Positions 36,804 through 45,722 are shown, counted from the stretch's first letter. The stretch is DNA of 64,000 bases from Frateuria hangzhouensis (GCF_026410505.1 NZ_JAPMIU010000005.1:217642-281641), one strand, 5' to 3'. Numbers and translations: made by a program. The notes: generated by a model not told the origin, from the letters alone.

Positions 36804-38024
36804 TCAGGCCGAGCGCGTGGCTTCCACCGGCGGCACCGCGGCGGCTCGATGGGCCGGGCCGAACACGGCCACCTGCCCCAGCAACCACAGCGTGATCGCC
36901 CCCGCAGGCAGGTAATACCAGGGCATGCGCGCCATCTCGTAGTGCTGCATCAGGTAAAGGTTGATGCCGAAGGCCAGCAGCATGCCCAGCAGCACGCCTG
37001 CGCCGCTCAGCAGGAAGTTCTCGGTGCGGAAGTAGCTCAGGATGTGCCCGCGTCGCGCTCCGACCGCACGGCGGATGCCGATCTGTCGGCGCCGCTGTGC
37101 CACCCAGAAGCTGGTCAGGCCGACGATGCCGAAAGCGGTGACCGCCAGCATCACCACGCACACCAGCACCAACATCCAGACCATGCTGGCGGCACCGGAG
37201 AAGTAATCGCCCCGGATGTCGACGAACGTCTTGCCTTCGGCGACGGCAGCGGGCTCCAGCCCGCTCAGCGCGTCCTCGGCCTGGCGCGCGATGCGCTCGC
37301 GATCAGCCGGCGCACCGCGCAGCACGTAGTAGCTGAGCTCGGCGGTCGGCTGCATCGGGAAGAACGCCGCGTCGTAGATCCCCGGCAGGCCCGCGCCCGC
37401 CTGCTTCGGACGCAGCACGTTCGCCACCACGCCCACGACCTGGTACCAGTACTGGTTCACGTACATCTTGCGGCCGAGCGGTGACTGCCCCGGCCACAGC
37501 CGTTCGGCCAGGCGCTGGTTGACGATGGCCACGTGCGTTTCCGGCATGAAGGACGAACCCATCGAGGCGCTGGCGTAGTCCTCGCCGGTGAACATGCGCC
37601 CCTGCGTCAGGCGCAGGCCCAGCGCGCGGCCGGCACCCTCGCCCATCAAGTAGACGTTGGAGTTGATGCTGCCCTTGTCGGTCGGCTTCATGTCCGGCCG
37701 GGTGGTGAAGTTGCTGTTCCAGCCATTGCCGGACAAAGGCACGGTGTTGAGGACCGCCACCTCCCGTACCCCGCGAATGCGGCGCAGTGCATCGAGGTTG
37801 CGCGGAATCTCGCTGGCGGCGCGGTCCGGGTCGGCGCCGGTGAGGGTGACCACGCTGAGGCCCTGCTCGTCGATCGCGTTGGGCAGGGCGATTTCACCCG
37901 CGCGTGCGCCGATCAGGAACACCGCGTTGCAGAGCACGGCACAGGCGAGCGCGATTTCCAGCACGATGAGCAGCGCCGGTATGCGGTGCTTGCGCAGGCT
38001 GGCCAGGATGGGACGGATTTCCAT
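36804..38024 (-). CDS. FtsX/MacB-type ABC permease, class B of pair 3
   Basis: A 406-residue class B permease (MEIRPILASLRKHRIPALLI). TM1 has ACAVLCNAVFLIGARAGEIA, and the periplasmic core lies at about 45-270. The loop QRRRQIGIRRAVGARRGHIL deviates from the usual GVRRALGATR, and the end is VPPVEATRSA. The segment after TM1 (LPNAIDEQGLSVVTLTGADP) is distinct from all other class B copies, suggesting a different ligand or partner surface. It starts 8 bp after its class A partner. Confidence 0.93.
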   Translation of the reverse strand: MEIRPILASLRKHRIPALLIVLEIALACAVLCNAVFLIGARAGEIALPNAIDEQGLSVVTLTGADPDRAASEIPRNLDALRRIRGVREVAVLNTVPLSGNGWNSNFTTRPDMKPTDKGSINSNVYLMGEGAGRALGLRLTQGRMFTGEDYASASMGSSFMPETHVAIVNQRLAERLWPGQSPLGRKMYVNQYWYQVVGVVANVLRPKQAGAGLPGIYDAAFFPMQPTAELSYYVLRGAPADRERIARQAEDALSGLEPAAVAEGKTFVDIRGDYFSGAASMVWMLVLVCVVMLAVTAFGIVGLTSFWVAQRRRQIGIRRAVGARRGHILSYFRTENFLLSGAGVLLGMLLAFGINLYLMQHYEMARMPWYYLPAGAITLWLLGQVAVFGPAHRAAAVPPVEATRSA

Positions 38025-38032
38025 GCGTGACC

Positions 38033-39331
38033 TCAGGCGCTCTTCAGCTGCGGGGCGGGGGCAACCGCGCAAGCGCGCCACGCCGGCAGCAATCCCGCCA
38101 CCAATGCCGACAGGAGCGCGACGATGAAGGTGAAGACGAACATCGAAAGGTCCAGGCGGGCCAGCTCGGCATACTCGGCCGGCTGGTGACGGATGCCCCA
38201 CAGCCCGAGCTCGGCGAAGACCAGCCCGAGCAGGCCACCGGCCAGGCCCACGATCGCCGCTTCGACCATGAACTGCCCGAAAATCGCACCACGCGTGGCG
38301 CCCAGCGCGCGGCGCACGCCGATCTCGCGAGAGCGGCGCAGGCACTTGGCCAGCAGCAGGCCGATCGTGTTGGTCACGCATATCAGCAGGAAACCGAACG
38401 CAAGCCCGGCCTGCAGGCGCGCATCGTCCGGCACCACGTTCTCGTCGCGCAGCCATTGCATCAGGTCGGGCAGCGCCGTATCCGTACGATGGAAGCGGCC
38501 CCGCGCGATCTGCTCGCGCACGTAGCCGTCGAGGAAGCGCTTGTAGTTGGCTACCGCGGCGGCGTCGGGAAGCTCGACCCACAAGCCCAGCCACATGCAT
38601 GGCGCGGTTTCCAGATGCTCGATGTCCGCCGCTTCCCAGCAGCTGACGCTGTAGGGATCGAGCTTTACCGCGCGCCCCGCGCGCAGGGGCAGGAAAACCC
38701 CGTCGCCGTCGCCGTAGCTGCGGCCCAGGTTGATCGCGTAGAAGCGTGGCTGCGGCGAGAAGCGGTCGAGGACGCCGACCACGCGGAAATCATGCCCATT
38801 GAGCCGCAACGTCCGGCCCACGCTGTTCGCGCCACCGAACAGCTTCTGGTTGAGGAAACCGGCGATGACCACGACTCGCGCGCCGGCCGCATCGTCGGCG
38901 GCGCTCCAGGCACCACCGTAGCGGAACGGCGCACCGACCATCGGCAGGAACTCGGCCGTGGTCATTACTGCGTCGCCGAAGAACGGCCGCCCGCCGGCGT
39001 CGCGCGGCTGGATCTTGGCCGACCCCAGCGCAACCAGCGCCTGGCGCTGCGCGCGGTGTGCCGCGAACAGCTCGTTGGCGTCGACCCATGTGAGGTTTTC
39101 CTGCGGCTTGCTTTCTCCCGGCACGTAGCCGTCCTTGGGATAGGGATCGATCTGCGGGTAGTACAGCTGCGCGCTGCGGCCCGGCAGCGGGTCGCCCGAG
39201 AGCAGCCGCAACACGGCCAGCGTGGTGATGCACGCGCCGATGCCCAGCGCCAGCGCCAGCACCATCAGCGTGGTGAGCACGCGGTTGCGGCCGAGGCTGC
39301 GCAGCGCAAGTTGGAGGTAATAGCCGAACAT
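38033..39331 (-). CDS. FtsX/MacB-type ABC permease, class A of pair 3
   Basis: A 432-residue class A permease (MFGYYLQLALRSLGRNRVLT). The cysteine pair is in YSVSCWEAADIEHLE and TAPCMWLGLWVEL. The loop is RRSREIGVRRALGATRGAIF and the end CAVAPAPQLKSA. ATG 39331 is chosen over an upstream in-frame start that would lie in the spacer. It follows pair 2 by 51 bp, a gap that contains a GGGAGAAGG/CCTTCTCCC-type hairpin remnant. Confidence 0.93.
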   Translation of the reverse strand: MFGYYLQLALRSLGRNRVLTTLMVLALALGIGACITTLAVLRLLSGDPLPGRSAQLYYPQIDPYPKDGYVPGESKPQENLTWVDANELFAAHRAQRQALVALGSAKIQPRDAGGRPFFGDAVMTTAEFLPMVGAPFRYGGAWSAADDAAGARVVVIAGFLNQKLFGGANSVGRTLRLNGHDFRVVGVLDRFSPQPRFYAINLGRSYGDGDGVFLPLRAGRAVKLDPYSVSCWEAADIEHLETAPCMWLGLWVELPDAAAVANYKRFLDGYVREQIARGRFHRTDTALPDLMQWLRDENVVPDDARLQAGLAFGFLLICVTNTIGLLLAKCLRRSREIGVRRALGATRGAIFGQFMVEAAIVGLAGGLLGLVFAELGLWGIRHQPAEYAELARLDLSMFVFTFIVALLSALVAGLLPAWRACAVAPAPQLKSA

Positions 39332-39382
39332 CCAGGGCTCCGTGACATACGCCCTCTCCCGGCGGGAGAAGGTGGGCAAAAC

Positions 39383-40615
39383 TCATACGCTGCGAGTGGC
39401 CTCCACCGGCGGCACGCGCGACGCCTTCAACGCCGGCGCCAGCACCGCGCCCTGCCCCAGCAGCAGGAGCAGCAGCACGCCGCCCGCCAGGTACAGCGGC
39501 GACATCGGCTGCGAACCCAGCCGGATCACCAGCCACAGGTTCAGCGCCACCGCCAGCACCACGCCCAGCAGCAGGCCACCCAGCGTGATCAGCAGGTTCT
39601 CGGTGAGGAAGTAGCCCAGGATGTCGCGCTGGCGCGCGCCCAGCGCGCGGCGCACGCCGATCTGCTTGCGCCGCTGGCCGACCCAGAAGCTGGTCAGGCC
39701 GACGATGCCGGCGGCGGTGATCACCAGCAGCACGGCACTGATGATGCCCATCAGGATGGCCATGCCGTAGTCGGCGTCGTAGGCGCGCTGGCGCGCCTGC
39801 GCGAAGGTCATCACGCCACCGTCGGCGGGGATGATCCGCATCCGGCTCTGCGCGTAGAGCGCATCCTGCGCTTGCCGCATGGCATCGACGAGCTGGCCCG
39901 GTCGCGCCCGCACCAGGTAGAAGGTGCTGTCGCCGGTGAGCCGCGCCGGCACCAGCACCGCGTTGTAGGCATAGGGCTGGGCCCACAGCTCGGTCAGGTG
40001 CGACTGCAGCGTGCCGGTGATGCCGATGACCGTCGAGGGCGACTGGTCGTTGGATGTGTAGATCGTCTTGCCCAGCGCCGAGCCGTGCGGGAACAGCGTC
40101 CGGGCCAGCCCATCGCTGATGATGACCTGCCGCGCGTGGAGCGGATCGTTGCCGGTCTGGCTGCCGATTTCGTCCGCGCGGAAGTTGCGCCCGGCGGCCA
40201 GCCGCGTACCCAGCGTCGCCAGCGTGTGCTCGTCGGCGAAAAAGATCGCGCTGTCCGTGGTCATCTTGACCTGGTCGGGACTCATGCGCACGAAGTTGTC
40301 CCAGCCCGCGCCGTGCAGCGGGAAGCTGTTGGACGCGCTCGCATCCTGCACGCTGCCGAGCTGGCGGAGGGTCTGCAGGTCGGCACGCATGCGCGCGTCC
40401 GCCTCCGCCGGGGCGAGCTTCTGCGCCCAGTCGTTCTGGATCACGAACAGGTCCGACTCCTGCACGCCGCTGGGCCGGCCCACCCGATCCAGCCGTTGCT
40501 GGATGATGAACAGGGCGTTGCACACGATCGCCAGGGTCAGCGCGATCTGCAGCGCGATCAGGGCGGTGCCCCCCTTGTGGTGGCGCAGTGCGGCGAGGAT
40601 GGGTTTGATGTCCAT
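39383..40615 (-). CDS. FtsX/MacB-type ABC permease, class B of pair 2
   Basis: A 410-residue class B permease (MDIKPILAALRHHKGGTALI) with TM1 ALTLAIVCNALFIIQQRLDR. The loop is QRRKQIGVRRALGARQRDIL, with YFLTENLLIT in TM3, and the end is VPPVEATRSV. Its nearest relative in the window is the class B gene of pair 1, which shares the N-terminus, the ALTLAIVCNALFII helix and LTENLLI. It starts 9 bp after its class A partner. Confidence 0.93.
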   Translation of the reverse strand: MDIKPILAALRHHKGGTALIALQIALTLAIVCNALFIIQQRLDRVGRPSGVQESDLFVIQNDWAQKLAPAEADARMRADLQTLRQLGSVQDASASNSFPLHGAGWDNFVRMSPDQVKMTTDSAIFFADEHTLATLGTRLAAGRNFRADEIGSQTGNDPLHARQVIISDGLARTLFPHGSALGKTIYTSNDQSPSTVIGITGTLQSHLTELWAQPYAYNAVLVPARLTGDSTFYLVRARPGQLVDAMRQAQDALYAQSRMRIIPADGGVMTFAQARQRAYDADYGMAILMGIISAVLLVITAAGIVGLTSFWVGQRRKQIGVRRALGARQRDILGYFLTENLLITLGGLLLGVVLAVALNLWLVIRLGSQPMSPLYLAGGVLLLLLLGQGAVLAPALKASRVPPVEATRSV

Positions 40616-40624
40616 GGCCGCGCC

Positions 40625-41944
40625 TCAGTTCGATTTCAGCTGCCAGGCCGGCTGCACTTTCGCAGCCCGCCAGGTGGGATAGAACGCCGCCACCACAGTG
40701 GCCACGACCGCCACCAGCAGGGTGAGCGCCATCAGCGGCAAGTCCACCTGGGCCAGCCGCGCGATCCGCGGCGCGAACAGCAGTCCGACGCCGCCGACGC
40801 CCACCGCGGTGAGCAATACGCCGAGCACGCCGCCGGCGGCGCCTACCGTGCCGGCCTCGATCAGGAACTGGCGGTAGATCTCCCCGCGCGGTGCACCCAG
40901 CGCGCGGCGCACGCCGATCTCGGCGCTGCGGCGCATGAACTTGGCCAGCAGCAGGCCGATGGTGTTGACCAGGCAGATCACGAAGAAGCCGATCGACACG
41001 ACCAGAGAGATGCGGCTTTCCGGCGGCACCACGTGTTCGAAGGCCAGCCAGTCGGTGACGTCGCGCAGACGCACGTTCGGCGGCCAGCGGAAACGGCCGG
41101 CGCGCTGCTGCTTCGCCGCGTAGCCTTCCAGGAAGGCACGGTAATCGGCCACCTGCGCCGGCGTGTCCAATTGCACCCATACCGGAATCCACGAGCACTC
41201 GCCGCGCAGCCAGCCCTCGCGCCCCGTTCCCACGCCGGTGTCCGGCGCGCCGCCACAGGTATTGCGCCCGGCCGTGTTGATCTGCAGGTCGTCGGCGCGG
41301 TTGAACGGGATGTACACCTGCATCGGGTCATCGAAAGCCGATCCGCCGAACAGGTCGAAGTAGCGCGGCTTGGGATCGAAATGGCGGGTCACGCCGACGA
41401 CGCGGTAGATGTGGCCGCTGAGGTCGACCTCGCGTCCCACACTGTCGGCGCCGCCGAACAGTTGCTCGTTGAACTGGTGGCTCAGCACCACCACGCCGGC
41501 ACGGCGCGTGTCGTCCTGGGCCGACCAGGCCGAACCGTATTCGAACGGCACGTCGAACATCCCGAAGAAATCCGCGGTGGTGGCGTAACCGATCGCCTTC
41601 AGCGGCAGGCTGCGGTTGCCGTCGGGCAGCACCGCCAGCGAGATCGGGTAGAACAGCGTCTGGTGCGGCGCCTTGTGCGCGCGGATCATCGCGTTGGCGT
41701 CGGTGTAGGTGAGCGCCTCCGGCGGTTCGCCGTCGTCGTTGTACTGCGGCCCGCGGTTGTCGATCAGCACGGTGAACAGCCGCCCGGACTTCTGCGGGAT
41801 GGGGTTGCCCGACACCACGCGGAACACCGACCAGGTGATCATCGAGGCGGCCACGCCGAAGCCGATGGCGATGACCATCAGGGCGGTCAACACCGGATTG
41901 CGGCGCAAGCTGCGCATGCCGAGTTGGAAGTAATAGCCGAACAT
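40625..41944 (-). CDS. FtsX/MacB-type ABC permease, class A of pair 2
   Basis: A 439-residue class A permease (MFGYYFQLGMRSLRRNPVLT). It has the IPQKSGRLFTVLIDNRGPQY start of the periplasmic core and the cysteine pair in GRNTCGGAPDTGVG and RGECSWIPVWVQL, with a longer inter-cysteine loop than pairs 3-6. The loop is RRSAEIGVRRALGAPRGEIY and the end KVQPAWQLKSN. It is most similar to pair 1 class A. A 166-bp repeat-filled gap separates it from pair 1. Confidence 0.93.
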   Translation of the reverse strand: MFGYYFQLGMRSLRRNPVLTALMVIAIGFGVAASMITWSVFRVVSGNPIPQKSGRLFTVLIDNRGPQYNDDGEPPEALTYTDANAMIRAHKAPHQTLFYPISLAVLPDGNRSLPLKAIGYATTADFFGMFDVPFEYGSAWSAQDDTRRAGVVVLSHQFNEQLFGGADSVGREVDLSGHIYRVVGVTRHFDPKPRYFDLFGGSAFDDPMQVYIPFNRADDLQINTAGRNTCGGAPDTGVGTGREGWLRGECSWIPVWVQLDTPAQVADYRAFLEGYAAKQQRAGRFRWPPNVRLRDVTDWLAFEHVVPPESRISLVVSIGFFVICLVNTIGLLLAKFMRRSAEIGVRRALGAPRGEIYRQFLIEAGTVGAAGGVLGVLLTAVGVGGVGLLFAPRIARLAQVDLPLMALTLLVAVVATVVAAFYPTWRAAKVQPAWQLKSN

Positions 41945-41957
41945 CAGTGCTCCGCGT

Positions 41958-42110
41958 CTGCTCCCCCTCCGCCACGGGGAGAGGGGTGGTGGCGGGGCGC
42001 GGCGGAGCTAGGGCTCCACGCTTCCCCACGCCGGATTTCCGCTTCGATGGAGTTCCGGGCGAGCTCCGCCCCTCACCCCAACCCCTCTCCCCCAGGGAGA
42101 GAGGGCTCGA
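41958..42110. repeat. Family C palindromes between permease pairs 1 and 2
   Basis: CTCCCCCTCCGCCACGGGGA and GAGGGGTGGTGGCGGGGC alternate with CCCCTCACCCCAACCCCTCT and CCCCCAGGGAGAGAGGGC. These inverted arms lie within the permease operon and may affect relative transcript stability of the pairs. Confidence 0.7.
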
Positions 42111-43352
42111 TCACACCGACCGCGTGGCCTCCACCGGCGGCACGCGCGAGGCCTTCATCGCCGGTGCCAGCACCGCGCCCTGCCCCAGCAGCAGCAGCGC
42201 GATCACACCGACCGCCACGTACGCCAGCGACAGCCGCTCCATCTCGAAATGACTGACCAGCCACAGGTTCATGCCGATGGCCAGCGCCGCGCCGACGATC
42301 ACGCCGCCGGCGCCGATCAGCAGGTTCTCGGTGAGGAAGTAGCTGAGGATGTCGTGCCGGGTGGCGCCCAGCGCACGGCGCACGCCGATCTGCTTGCGCC
42401 GCTGGCCGACCCAGAAGCTGGTCAGGCCGACGATGCCCGCGGCGGTGATCGCCAGCAGCACGGCGCAGACCACGCCCATCAGGATGGCCATGCCGCGGTC
42501 GCTCTTGTAGGCCTGCTCGCGCACCTCGGCGAAGGTGCGCACGCCACGCTCCTCCGGGATCACGCGCATGCGGTTGGTCTTGAACAGCAGCGCCGGCACG
42601 GCCTTGGTCATGCGCGCCATTTCGCCCGGCCGGGTACGCACCAGGTAGTTGCCGAAATTGCCTTGCAGCAGGAACGGCAGCAGCACCGAGTTCTCCGCGA
42701 AGTTGGCTGCCCAGTTGCCGGTCCAGGGCACCTGCAGGCGTTCGACGATGCCGATGATGGTGGCCGGCTTGGTGCTGGACAGGTACACCGGCTTGCCCAG
42801 CGCATGGCCGTCGGGGTAGAGCTTGGTGGCCAGTGCCTGGCTCACGATCACCGGCACGTTCGTCTCGAAATCCCGCGGATCGACCCAGCGCACTTCCTCG
42901 GGACGGAAGTTGCGCCCGCCCACCAGCTTCAGCCCCATGGTCGACAGCGCGTGCTCGTCGGTGAAGTACAGCGTCGTTTGCGCCGTCGGACGCCGCACGT
43001 TGTCCTTGTCGCTGGGTTTGGTATCGGCACCGAGCGACCAGCCGCCGCCGCGCAGCGGGTAGGAGTTGATCATGGTGGCGTCCGCCACCCCGGCCTGCTG
43101 GCGCAGCGCGGCCAGGTCGGTCTCGGTCAGCGACTCGGTGGCCTTGCCATCGGCGCCGACCCAGCGATTGCTGACCGCCAGCAGGTTGCTCTCGGTCAGC
43201 CCGGTGGGCCGGGACAGGTGCTCTGTGCGCTGGCGGATGATGAACAGCGCGTTGCACACGATCGCCAGCGTCAGCGCGATCTGCAGCGCGATCAGCACGG
43301 TGCCGGCCTTGTGCCGCTTGAGCGCGGCGAGAATGGGCTTGATCTGCATCAT
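42111..43352 (-). CDS. FtsX/MacB-type ABC permease, class B of pair 1
   Basis: A 413-residue class B permease (MMQIKPILAALKRHKAGTVL). TM1 has ALTLAIVCNALFIIRQRTEH, the periplasmic core lies at about 48-285, the loop is QRRKQIGVRRALGATRHDIL and the end VPPVEATRSV. Two adjacent ATGs (43352 and 43349) are equally plausible starts; no strong Shine-Dalgarno is seen, so translation may be coupled to the class A gene 13 bp upstream. Confidence 0.92.
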   Translation of the reverse strand: MMQIKPILAALKRHKAGTVLIALQIALTLAIVCNALFIIRQRTEHLSRPTGLTESNLLAVSNRWVGADGKATESLTETDLAALRQQAGVADATMINSYPLRGGGWSLGADTKPSDKDNVRRPTAQTTLYFTDEHALSTMGLKLVGGRNFRPEEVRWVDPRDFETNVPVIVSQALATKLYPDGHALGKPVYLSSTKPATIIGIVERLQVPWTGNWAANFAENSVLLPFLLQGNFGNYLVRTRPGEMARMTKAVPALLFKTNRMRVIPEERGVRTFAEVREQAYKSDRGMAILMGVVCAVLLAITAAGIVGLTSFWVGQRRKQIGVRRALGATRHDILSYFLTENLLIGAGGVIVGAALAIGMNLWLVSHFEMERLSLAYVAVGVIALLLLGQGAVLAPAMKASRVPPVEATRSV

Positions 43353-43365
43353 CGTCGTCGTCTCG

Positions 43366-44670
43366 TCAGTTGGATTTCAGCTGCCACGCAGGCTGGACCT
43401 GCGCCGCCCGCCAGGTGGGATAGAACGCTGCCATCACGGTGGCGGCCACCGCCACGACCACGGTCAGCGTTACCAGCGAGACGTCCAGCGTGGCCAGCCG
43501 TGCGATCTGCTCGTCGAACACCCAGCCCACGCTCAGCATGCCCAGCCCGGTCAGCACCAGGCCGAGCACGCCGCCGGCCAGGCCCACGGTGGCCGCCTCG
43601 ATCAGGAACTGCATGTAGACCTCGCGGCGCGAGGCGCCCAGGGCACGGCGCACGCCGATCTCCGGCGCACGTCGCATGAATTTGGCCAGCAGCAGGCCGA
43701 TCGTGTTGACCAGGCAGATCAGCAGGAAACCCAGCGAGACCAGCAGCGAGATCTTCGATTCGGGGGGCACGACCTTGTTGAAATCCAGCCAGTCGGTGAC
43801 GTCGCGCAGGGCCACGTTCGGCGCCCATTTGAAGCGGCCGGCGCGCTGCTGCTCGGCGGCATAGCCGGTCAGATAGCGCTTGTAGGCATCGGCGTCGGCC
43901 GTGGTGGGAAGCTCGGCCCAGTATTCGATCCAGATGCATTCCGAACGCAGCCAGTTGTCCCAGCCGTTGCCCGGGTCGGTATTGCAGTTGTTGTTGCCGG
44001 CGGTGGGCATCTGCAGGTCGATCGCGCGGGTGAACGGGATGAACAGGTCGATCGGGTCGCCGAACCCGCCGGTGTTGACCGGGTCGAAGTACAGCGGCTG
44101 CGGATCCCAGTCGTCGATCACGCCGGTGATGCGGTAGTCATGCCCGTCCAGGTTGATCGTCTTGCCGACGCTGTCGATGCCGTTGAACAGCTTGTCGTTG
44201 AGTTCCCTGCCGATCACCGCCACCGATGCGTGCGCGTCGTCCTGCGCCTGGCTCCAGGCGCCGCCATAGAGGAACGGAATGTCGAACATGGCAAAGGCAT
44301 CGCCATACCATGCGTAGCTGTCGGCCGTGATCGGCAGGCGGTGTGCGTCGGCGGGAATGACCGACGGTGCGATGGGGTACAGCGCGGTCTGGCGCCTGGC
44401 CTTGTGCGCGCGGATGAACGCCATCGCGTCGGTGTAAGTGAGCGCCGGGCGCAGCTCGCCCTCGAGGTCCTGCGGCTTCCAGTTGGCGATCTGCACCGCG
44501 TAGAGCTGGTCGGATTTCTGCGGGATGGGGTTGTTGGCGGTGGCGCGGAATACCGAGTAGGTGATCATCGAGGCGGCCACGCCAAAACCGATCGCCATCA
44601 CCATCAGCGCGGTCAGCAACGGGTTGCGGCGGAGACTGCGCAGGCCAAGCTGGAAATAGTAGGCGAACAT
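43366..44670 (-). CDS. FtsX/MacB-type ABC permease, class A of pair 1
   Basis: A 434-residue class A permease (MFAYYFQLGLRSLRRNPLLT), the first permease after the ATPase gene. TM1 is at about 20-42. The core begins PIPQKSDQLYAVQIANWKPQ, with the cysteine pair in GNNNCNTDPGNGWDN and RSECIWIEYWAEL. The loop is RRAPEIGVRRALGASRREVY and the end QVQPAWQLKSN. ATG 44670 is preferred because upstream in-frame Met codons lie in the repeat-rich spacer. Confidence 0.93.
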   Translation of the reverse strand: MFAYYFQLGLRSLRRNPLLTALMVMAIGFGVAASMITYSVFRATANNPIPQKSDQLYAVQIANWKPQDLEGELRPALTYTDAMAFIRAHKARRQTALYPIAPSVIPADAHRLPITADSYAWYGDAFAMFDIPFLYGGAWSQAQDDAHASVAVIGRELNDKLFNGIDSVGKTINLDGHDYRITGVIDDWDPQPLYFDPVNTGGFGDPIDLFIPFTRAIDLQMPTAGNNNCNTDPGNGWDNWLRSECIWIEYWAELPTTADADAYKRYLTGYAAEQQRAGRFKWAPNVALRDVTDWLDFNKVVPPESKISLLVSLGFLLICLVNTIGLLLAKFMRRAPEIGVRRALGASRREVYMQFLIEAATVGLAGGVLGLVLTGLGMLSVGWVFDEQIARLATLDVSLVTLTVVVAVAATVMAAFYPTWRAAQVQPAWQLKSN

Positions 44671-44704
44671 GTCGGGGGTTTTCCGGATAGGTGGAGTTGC
44701 CGCA

Positions 44705-44843
44705 CCTGCTCCCTCTCCCCCGGCCACGCCGGGGGAGAGGGCTGGACAGAGGAGGAGGCTCTTGCTGCGGCTCCCCACGGCTGGAGAGCAAACAAAAGGC
44801 CTCCCGCTCCCAACTCTCTTCCCCGGCAGGGCCGGGGAGAGAG
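44705..44843. repeat. Family C palindromes between ATPase and first permease
   Basis: GCTCCCTCTCCCCCGGCCAC and GCCGGGGGAGAGGGCTGGAC form one inverted pair; CTCTCTTCCCCGGCAGGGCC and CGGGGAGAGAGCC form another. The 182-bp gap between the ATPase and pair 1 has no gene. Confidence 0.75.
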
Positions 44844-44852
44844 CCATGAACG

Positions 44853-45566
44853 TCAGGCGTCGGCGACGCGCGCGTTCTGCGCGTGGAAGCGCGGCTCCTC
44901 GGACAAGTCCACCACCTGGCCATCGATGATGTGCACGTTGCGCTGGGCGCGGGCGGCCAGCTCCGGATCGTGGGTAACCATCACGATGGTGGCGCCCTCG
45001 CGGTGGATTTCCTCCAGCAGCTCCATCACGCCGCGGGCCATCTGGGTATCCAGGTTGCCGGTCGGCTCATCGGCCAGCAGCAGGCGCGGCGAGCCGGCCA
45101 GTGCGCGGGCGATCGCCACGCGCTGCTGCTGGCCGCCGGAGAGTTCGGCCGGGTAGTGCTTGGCGCGCGAGGCCAGGCCCACGCGCTCGAGCGCGTCCAT
45201 GATGCGCTGCTTGCGCTCGGCGCCCTTCATGCCGCGGTAGCGCAGCGGCACCTCGACGTTGTCGTAGACGTTGAGGTCGGGAATCAGGTTGAACGCCTGG
45301 AAGATGAAGCCGATCTTCTCGTTGCGGATCTTCGAGCGCGCGTTGTCGTTCAACTGGCTCACTTCGATGCCGTCGAGGTGGTAGTGCCCCCCCGTGAAGG
45401 TCTCCAGCAGGCCGGCGATGGTCAGGAAGGTGGTCTTGCCCGAGCCGGACGGACCGGTGACGGCGACGAACTCGCCCTCTTTGACGTCGATGTTGAAATC
45501 GCGCAGGGCGTAGGTCTCCACCACTTCGGTGCGGTAGACCTTGGACAGGTGGGTCATTTTCAGCAT
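44853..45566 (-). CDS. ABC transporter ATP-binding protein (MacB/LolD type)
   Basis: A 237-residue stand-alone ATPase with no fused permease. It has Walker A VTGPSGSGKTTFLTIAGL, a Q-loop in GFIFQAFNLIPDLNVYDNVE, signature ELSGGQQQRVAIARALAG, Walker B LLLADEPTGNLDTQ and the H-loop in VMVTHDPELAARA. The spacing and the NLIPDLNVYDNVEVPL segment are those of ATPases driving FtsX/MacB-type permeases. It is the only ATPase in the locus and so must energise all fourteen permeases if they are functional. ATG 45566 (MLKMTHLSKVYR) is chosen as the first Met outside the upstream repeat. Confidence 0.95.
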   Translation of the reverse strand: MLKMTHLSKVYRTEVVETYALRDFNIDVKEGEFVAVTGPSGSGKTTFLTIAGLLETFTGGHYHLDGIEVSQLNDNARSKIRNEKIGFIFQAFNLIPDLNVYDNVEVPLRYRGMKGAERKQRIMDALERVGLASRAKHYPAELSGGQQQRVAIARALAGSPRLLLADEPTGNLDTQMARGVMELLEEIHREGATIVMVTHDPELAARAQRNVHIIDGQVVDLSEEPRFHAQNARVADA

Positions 45567-45598
45567 GGTTACGTCCTTCGGTGGTGGTGTTTGTCTTT

Positions 45599-45722
45599 GG
45601 AGCCCTTCTCCCGCCGGGAGAGGGGTTGGGGAGAGGGTCCGGTCCTTGCCGGAAGCCCGCGCAAGCCTCGTACCCTCATCCGCCCCGGCGGGGCACCTTC
45701 TCCCGGAGGGAGAAGGGCAAAG
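45599..45722. repeat. Family C palindromes between adaptor and ATPase genes
   Basis: GGAGCCCTTCTCCCGCCGGG and AGAGGGGTTGGGGAGAGGGT are mirrored by ACCCTCATCCGCCCCGGCGG and GGCACCTTCTCCCGGAGGGA. The adaptor stop codon at 45725 directly abuts the element. Confidence 0.75.

Noticed and set aside
38027..42256. Very long plus-strand open frame (about 1409 codons) opposite the permease array, and similar long antisense frames at 23042-25810 and 5394-9098
   Set aside because: They mirror strongly coding minus- or plus-strand genes in high-GC DNA, where stop codons are rare in antisense frames. Their translations are low-complexity His/Arg/Gln/Ala-rich with no recognisable domain.
24428..44670. Idea that each A/B pair is one permease gene split by a frameshift
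   Set aside because: All seven pairs show the same split, each half has its own start, first transmembrane helix, periplasmic core and three C-terminal helices, and the two halves are homologous full-length permeases.
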